Position numbers and translations under genes: made by a program. This document shows, piece after piece, positions 61,058-64,000 of a DNA stretch of 64,000 nt (position 1 is its first letter; each line of letters starts with the position of its first letter). This stretch comes from Listeria swaminathanii. Its GTDB lineage: Bacteria; Bacillota; Bacilli; Lactobacillales; Listeriaceae. The notes below the pieces were generated by a model. The model was not told the origin of the DNA and did no database searches. It worked only from the letters and a program-made list of their open reading frames with translations. The stretch is taken from the NCBI RefSeq assembly GCF_014229645.1, contig NZ_JAATOD010000001.1, forward strand, positions 992,001 through 1,056,000, read 5' to 3'.

Positions 61058-61270
61058 GTGAAAACAGTTTATGATGTTGCCCAATTACTTAGAAAGCATG
61101 GCATTATTGTTTATTTAGGGAAGCGACAATATGACATCGAAATGATGGAATATGAGGTTACAGAACTTTTTAAACATAATATATTAGATAGAGAAATTTT
61201 TGCTAGAGCTAGAAGTATATTGAAACAAGAATTAATCAAAGAACAACGAAAAAATAGTAGTTTAAATTAA
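61058..61270 (+). CDS. DUF910 protein YqgQ
   Basis: 70 aa, a three-helix protein of the YqgQ family: TVYDVAQLLRKHGIIVYLGKRQYDIEMMEYEVTEL is the conserved core, thought to bind single-stranded nucleic acid from its structure. The start is GTG at 61058 with AAGAGG. It lies 12 nt after gluP and 24 nt before glcK, in a typical gluP-yqgQ-glcK operon. Confidence 0.92.
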   Translation: MKTVYDVAQLLRKHGIIVYLGKRQYDIEMMEYEVTELFKHNILDREIFARARSILKQELIKEQRKNSSLN

Positions 61271-61294
61271 ATTGATTATAAGGAGAACAGCAGA

Positions 61295-62263
61295 ATGAAC
61301 AAAAAATTAATTGGTGTAGATTTAGGCGGGACAACAGCAAAATTAGCTATTTTAACAAAAGAAGGCGACATTGAAGAAAAATGGACTATTGACACAAACA
61401 TTGAAGACAAAGGTGCTCATATTGTAAAAAATATCGGGGACTCGATCAATCAAAAATTAACGGATTTACAACTTGATAATGATACTTTTTATGGTATTGG
61501 CATGGGAACACCAGGAACAGTTAATTATGAAACTGGAACAGTGAAAGGTGCATACAACTTAGGTTGGGCTGAAGAACAAAACGTTAGTGAAGATTTAGAA
61601 AATATTACTGGTTTAAAAATAATATTAGATAATGATGCGAATGTTGCGGCCCTTGGTGAACGCTGGAAAGGTGCAGGAGAAGGTGGCGCAAATGTTGTGT
61701 TCGTAACTCTTGGAACAGGCGTTGGCGGCGGGATTTTTGCAGAAGGTAAAATTTTACATGGTATCCGTGGTGCAGCAGGTGAAATCGGCCATGTAACAGT
61801 GGTTCCGGAAAATGGTTATGATTGTACTTGTGGTAAAAAAGGTTGTTTAGAAACTGTAGCATCTGCAACTGGGATTGTTCGTGTAGCTAAAGATTTAGCG
61901 AAAGAATTTACTGGTAACTCAGCACTCAAGGACGCTATAGACAAAAATGAAACAATTACTTCTAAATTGATTTTTGAACTAGGTGCAGAGAATGATGCTC
62001 TAGCAAATGAAACTATTGACAAAATTTCTTTCTATTTGGCTTTAGCGCTTAGTCATATTGGAAATATGTTAAACCCTGAGAAAATTATTATCGGCGGGGG
62101 CGTTTCAGCAGCAGGCGATCAGCTATTAACACCGGTTAAAACTTATTTTGAAACAATGGTTTTCCCAGCAGTTAAAGAATCCACTAAATTATCTATTGCG
62201 ACAAAAGGGAATGACGCAGGGATAATTGGAGCTGCATGGTTAGCACTACCAAATGAAGATTAA
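61295..62263 (+). CDS. glcK: Glucokinase (ROK family)
   Basis: Phosphorylates glucose with ATP. It has 322 aa. The ATP-binding DLGGTTAKLAI is N-terminal, followed by GMGTPGTVNYETGTV, the catalytic region LDNDANVAALGE, VTLGTGVGGGIF, GAAGEIGHVTV and the ROK zinc motif CTCGKKGCLE. AAGGAGA precedes the ATG. It ends the operon at a clear terminator. Confidence 0.97.
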   Translation: MNKKLIGVDLGGTTAKLAILTKEGDIEEKWTIDTNIEDKGAHIVKNIGDSINQKLTDLQLDNDTFYGIGMGTPGTVNYETGTVKGAYNLGWAEEQNVSEDLENITGLKIILDNDANVAALGERWKGAGEGGANVVFVTLGTGVGGGIFAEGKILHGIRGAAGEIGHVTVVPENGYDCTCGKKGCLETVASATGIVRVAKDLAKEFTGNSALKDAIDKNETITSKLIFELGAENDALANETIDKISFYLALALSHIGNMLNPEKIIIGGGVSAAGDQLLTPVKTYFETMVFPAVKESTKLSIATKGNDAGIIGAAWLALPNED

Positions 62264-62276
62264 TATTAATTTGTAT

Positions 62277-62314
62277 AAGCTACAATAACACTCCATTATT
62301 GTAGCTTGTTTTAT
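62277..62314 (+). terminator. Terminator after glcK
   Basis: Perfect 12-bp stem AAGCTACAATAA (62277-62288) / TTATTGTAGCTT (62296-62307), then TGTTTT. Confidence 0.85.
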
Positions 62315-62339
62315 CAAGATAATCTTTCTATAACGCATT

Positions 62340-62365
62340 GTTTTAGCTTCCTATGAAAAGGGTAA
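62340..62365 (+). promoter_or_regulatory. SigB-like promoter of the lipoprotein gene
   Basis: GTTT (62340-62343), 16 nt, GGGTAA (62360-62365): same spacing as the hfq SigB promoter. Confidence 0.55.
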
Positions 62366-62396
62366 AATTTTAGCATAGAGAGATTGGAGGCCAGAG

Positions 62397-63488
62397 ATGA
62401 AAAAATCAAATGCTTTTTTGCTAATTACCTTATTGATGGGATTGGTTTTTATCTCTTTTGGTTGCTCGGAGGAAAAAGAAACGCCAAAAAAGACTACAAA
62501 AGAAGTGCAAGGTGTTGAAATTAAAACTAAAGAATTCCAGCGAGTAGTTGGTTGGCTGTCAAAAGATTCTGTTTTGCTGCAAACTAAAAAGTCTGGAGTT
62601 ACGTATTTTGATGAATTGAATATTTATAATAAGAAGAAACGTGCTATTTTTAATACAAAGGAGTCTATTTCTGAGGTCCAAATTAGTCCAGATTATCGTA
62701 ACATCTTGCTATATTCTGCTGAATCAGATAAAAAAGCGACGATGCGAATAATTGCTTTGAATGACGGTTCAACTGTATCATCTCGGGCGACAAAGCCATT
62801 AACAACCACGTTTTATTGGAATGATGAATCACCGGAAAAGATAATGTTTGTCACGTATAGCCCGGAATGGGATTTTCAAATAGAAAATTGGGACTATACT
62901 TTAAATCAAGTGGATAAAATTGAGTTAGCATCACCATTTATTTCATGGTATGGCGATAATTTGGTAATTTCGAATAACAAAGATAAACGAGACGATGAGA
63001 TAGGCAATCTCTATTTGCAAGATATTAGAGATAAAGCTACTAAAAATTTAATCGTAGCCAATATTATGCAATTCGCTGTACATGATAATGTGCTACTAAC
63101 TATTGAGAAATCTTCTGATGAAAAACTATTGTATGATTTTAGGACGATTGGATTTCAAAATTTCTATTCTTATAGTGCTGCACGTGAGTATGATGAATTA
63201 GGCACATTTGTCCCGTATTTTGATACAAACTTTGATAAAAATACCTTTTTAACATTTGTTCCATATAAAAGCGCTAAAATTGGTAGCGGACAAAAAGAAT
63301 ATAAGTTGGTAAAAATTGATCCTACGAATAATAAAGAATCGACCGTGTTGGATTTAATGGATAATCAGCCTCTTTTATCCTATGAAACAGGAGATTTGGT
63401 GCTTTATGGTTATTTATTTGATAAAGTTATCGATACCAAAACTGGCAAAATGTATAATTTAATTAACACACCAAATAAATCTTTTTAA
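62397..63488 (+). CDS. YqgU-like lipoprotein with beta-propeller-like repeats
   Basis: 363 aa. A type II signal peptide with lipobox FISFGC, lipidated Cys23, then a charged linker (SEEKETPKKTTKE). The mature part has WD/Tol-type repeats such as VGWLSKDSVLLQTKK, VQISPDYRNILLYSAES and FYWNDESPEKIMFVTYSPEWDFQIE, suggesting a beta-propeller. It resembles Bacillus YqgU, which also lies near glcK. Function unknown; it is exposed on the outer face of the membrane. The SigB-like promoter suggests stress expression. Confidence 0.87.
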   Translation: MKKSNAFLLITLLMGLVFISFGCSEEKETPKKTTKEVQGVEIKTKEFQRVVGWLSKDSVLLQTKKSGVTYFDELNIYNKKKRAIFNTKESISEVQISPDYRNILLYSAESDKKATMRIIALNDGSTVSSRATKPLTTTFYWNDESPEKIMFVTYSPEWDFQIENWDYTLNQVDKIELASPFISWYGDNLVISNNKDKRDDEIGNLYLQDIRDKATKNLIVANIMQFAVHDNVLLTIEKSSDEKLLYDFRTIGFQNFYSYSAAREYDELGTFVPYFDTNFDKNTFLTFVPYKSAKIGSGQKEYKLVKIDPTNNKESTVLDLMDNQPLLSYETGDLVLYGYLFDKVIDTKTGKMYNLINTPNKSF

Positions 63489-63525
63489 ACAACGAATTCC
63501 TCATTTCAGGGATTCGTTGTTTTTG
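63487..63525. terminator. Bidirectional terminator between yqgU-like gene and comGG
   Basis: Stem AAACAACGAATTCCT (63487-63501) / AGGGATTCGTTGTTT (63508-63522). The comGG stop codon lies within the loop and stem. Confidence 0.85.
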
Positions 63526-63823
63526 TTAAAGTGTAACCATTTTGCAAAGTTATTTTGCAGTTGAATGCAGCTAAACTGCTATCTGTTGCTTGGCAAGTTA
63601 CATCGGCATCACCATAATTGATTGTAAAATCTCCTGAAAGCAGGGATGATTCCTTCGTTTGTATTAAAGCTAAATTTAACTTAGTGGACGCTAAATAATA
63701 ATTTTGGATCATTTTTTCATATTGAATTTGTGTTTTGAAAATAGAAGCACTACCGGTAACAATTAAGATAGTAATAAAAGCAATGAATATTGTAAATGGG
63801 AGTGTGAAGGCATTTGTCTTCAT
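63506..63823 (-). CDS. comGG: Competence pseudopilus protein ComGG
   Basis: 105-aa minor pseudopilin, last gene of the comG operon for DNA-uptake pilus assembly. An N-terminal hydrophobic helix (FTLPFTIFIAFITILIVTGSASIF) is followed by a globular part with two cysteines (VTCQATDSSLAAFNCKI) able to form a disulfide, as in ComG pseudopilins. The ATG overlaps the comGF stop by 4 bases. The ORF stop lies inside the shared terminator. Confidence 0.88.
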   Translation of the reverse strand: MKTNAFTLPFTIFIAFITILIVTGSASIFKTQIQYEKMIQNYYLASTKLNLALIQTKESSLLSGDFTINYGDADVTCQATDSSLAAFNCKITLQNGYTLTKTTNP

Positions 63824-63999
63824 GGATGTTGTTTCGCTTCTGGTAATGGGAATACCGAGGTGTATATCCGTTCATTAGCATCTTGCACTTGTAGGTCTAA
63901 TTGACGCTCTTTTTTTGTCAGTTGATAGTCTTTTACTTGAGTAAGCAGAGGTTCGTGTCCTTTTCCGTTTACTTGGCGCCGAATCAAATCACGGTATTT
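63820..63999 (-). CDS. comGF: Competence protein ComGF, truncated by window edge
   Basis: Only the C-terminal 59 residues lie in the window, starting KYRDLIRRQVNGKGHEPLL and ending FPLPEAKQHP before a TGA that overlaps the comGG ATG. Identity is by position directly before comGG and by the RRQVNGKGHEPLL segment typical of ComGF. The rest is outside the window, so intactness cannot be judged. Confidence 0.8.
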   Translation of the reverse strand, partial: KYRDLIRRQVNGKGHEPLLTQVKDYQLTKKERQLDLQVQDANERIYTSVFPLPEAKQHP

Positions 64000-64000
64000 A

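Overview
The window is a contiguous stretch of a low-GC Gram-positive chromosome, almost certainly Listeria (sensu stricto, most likely L. monocytogenes or a close relative). The evidence is gene content and order: parE-parC-luxS, then LPXTG proteins of internalin type, oatA, gdpD, glpD, miaA-hfq-hflX, glnRA, lexA/yneA, tkt, pyrH-frr-uppS-cdsA-dxr-rseP-proS-polC, rimP-nusA-ylxRQ-infB-ylxP-rbfA-truB-ribF, rpsO, pnp, rsgA, rpmG, gluP-yqgQ-glcK-yqgU, and the end of comG. There are also SigB-type promoters and many TTG starts. The species is inferred from memory of families, not from a search.

Layout. 1-4.7 kb: topoisomerase IV (parE truncated by the window edge, parC) and luxS. 5.1-13.3 kb: four tandem paralogous secreted LRR/LPXTG proteins, each with its own promoter. 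They share one promoter module (a TGT-CACA box 8 nt before the -35) and related terminators. 13.3-19.4 kb: O-acetyltransferase, glycerophosphodiester phosphodiesterase, GlpD behind a cre site and a terminator-type leader, MiaA, and Hfq with a SigB-like promoter. 19.5-25.4 kb: HflX, a PLP enzyme, GlnR/GlnA with a clear GlnR operator, and an ArsB/NhaD-type permease. 25.4-30.0 kb: acetyltransferase, divergent lexA-yneA with three SOS boxes, YnzC, transketolase and YneF.

30.0-34.2 kb is the accessory island and the least understood part. It is a compact minus-strand operon encoding an unknown 124-aa protein, a small SNF2-type helicase, a PAPS-reductase-like PP-loop ATPase (IbrA/DUF3440 type), a ParB-like protein with a DGFHR motif (IbrB type) and a trailing SAM methyltransferase. 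It sits exactly where the usual rpsB-tsf partners of pyrH are missing. The combination recalls DNA sulfur-modification or defence modules but lacks their other known components.

34.4-53.5 kb is housekeeping: nucleotide, ribosome-recycling, isoprenoid, phospholipid, protease, tRNA synthetase and replicase genes, then the nusA-infB operon behind a leader terminator that may be an attenuator. 53.5-64 kb: rpsO, pnp (with a perfect 15-bp leader hairpin), a second-type RsgA GTPase, two small envelope proteins, L33, folate cyclo-ligase, rhomboid protease, glucokinase, a lipoprotein, and the last two genes of the competence pseudopilus operon (comGF truncated by the edge).

No tRNA, rRNA, CRISPR array, insertion sequence or complete prophage was seen.
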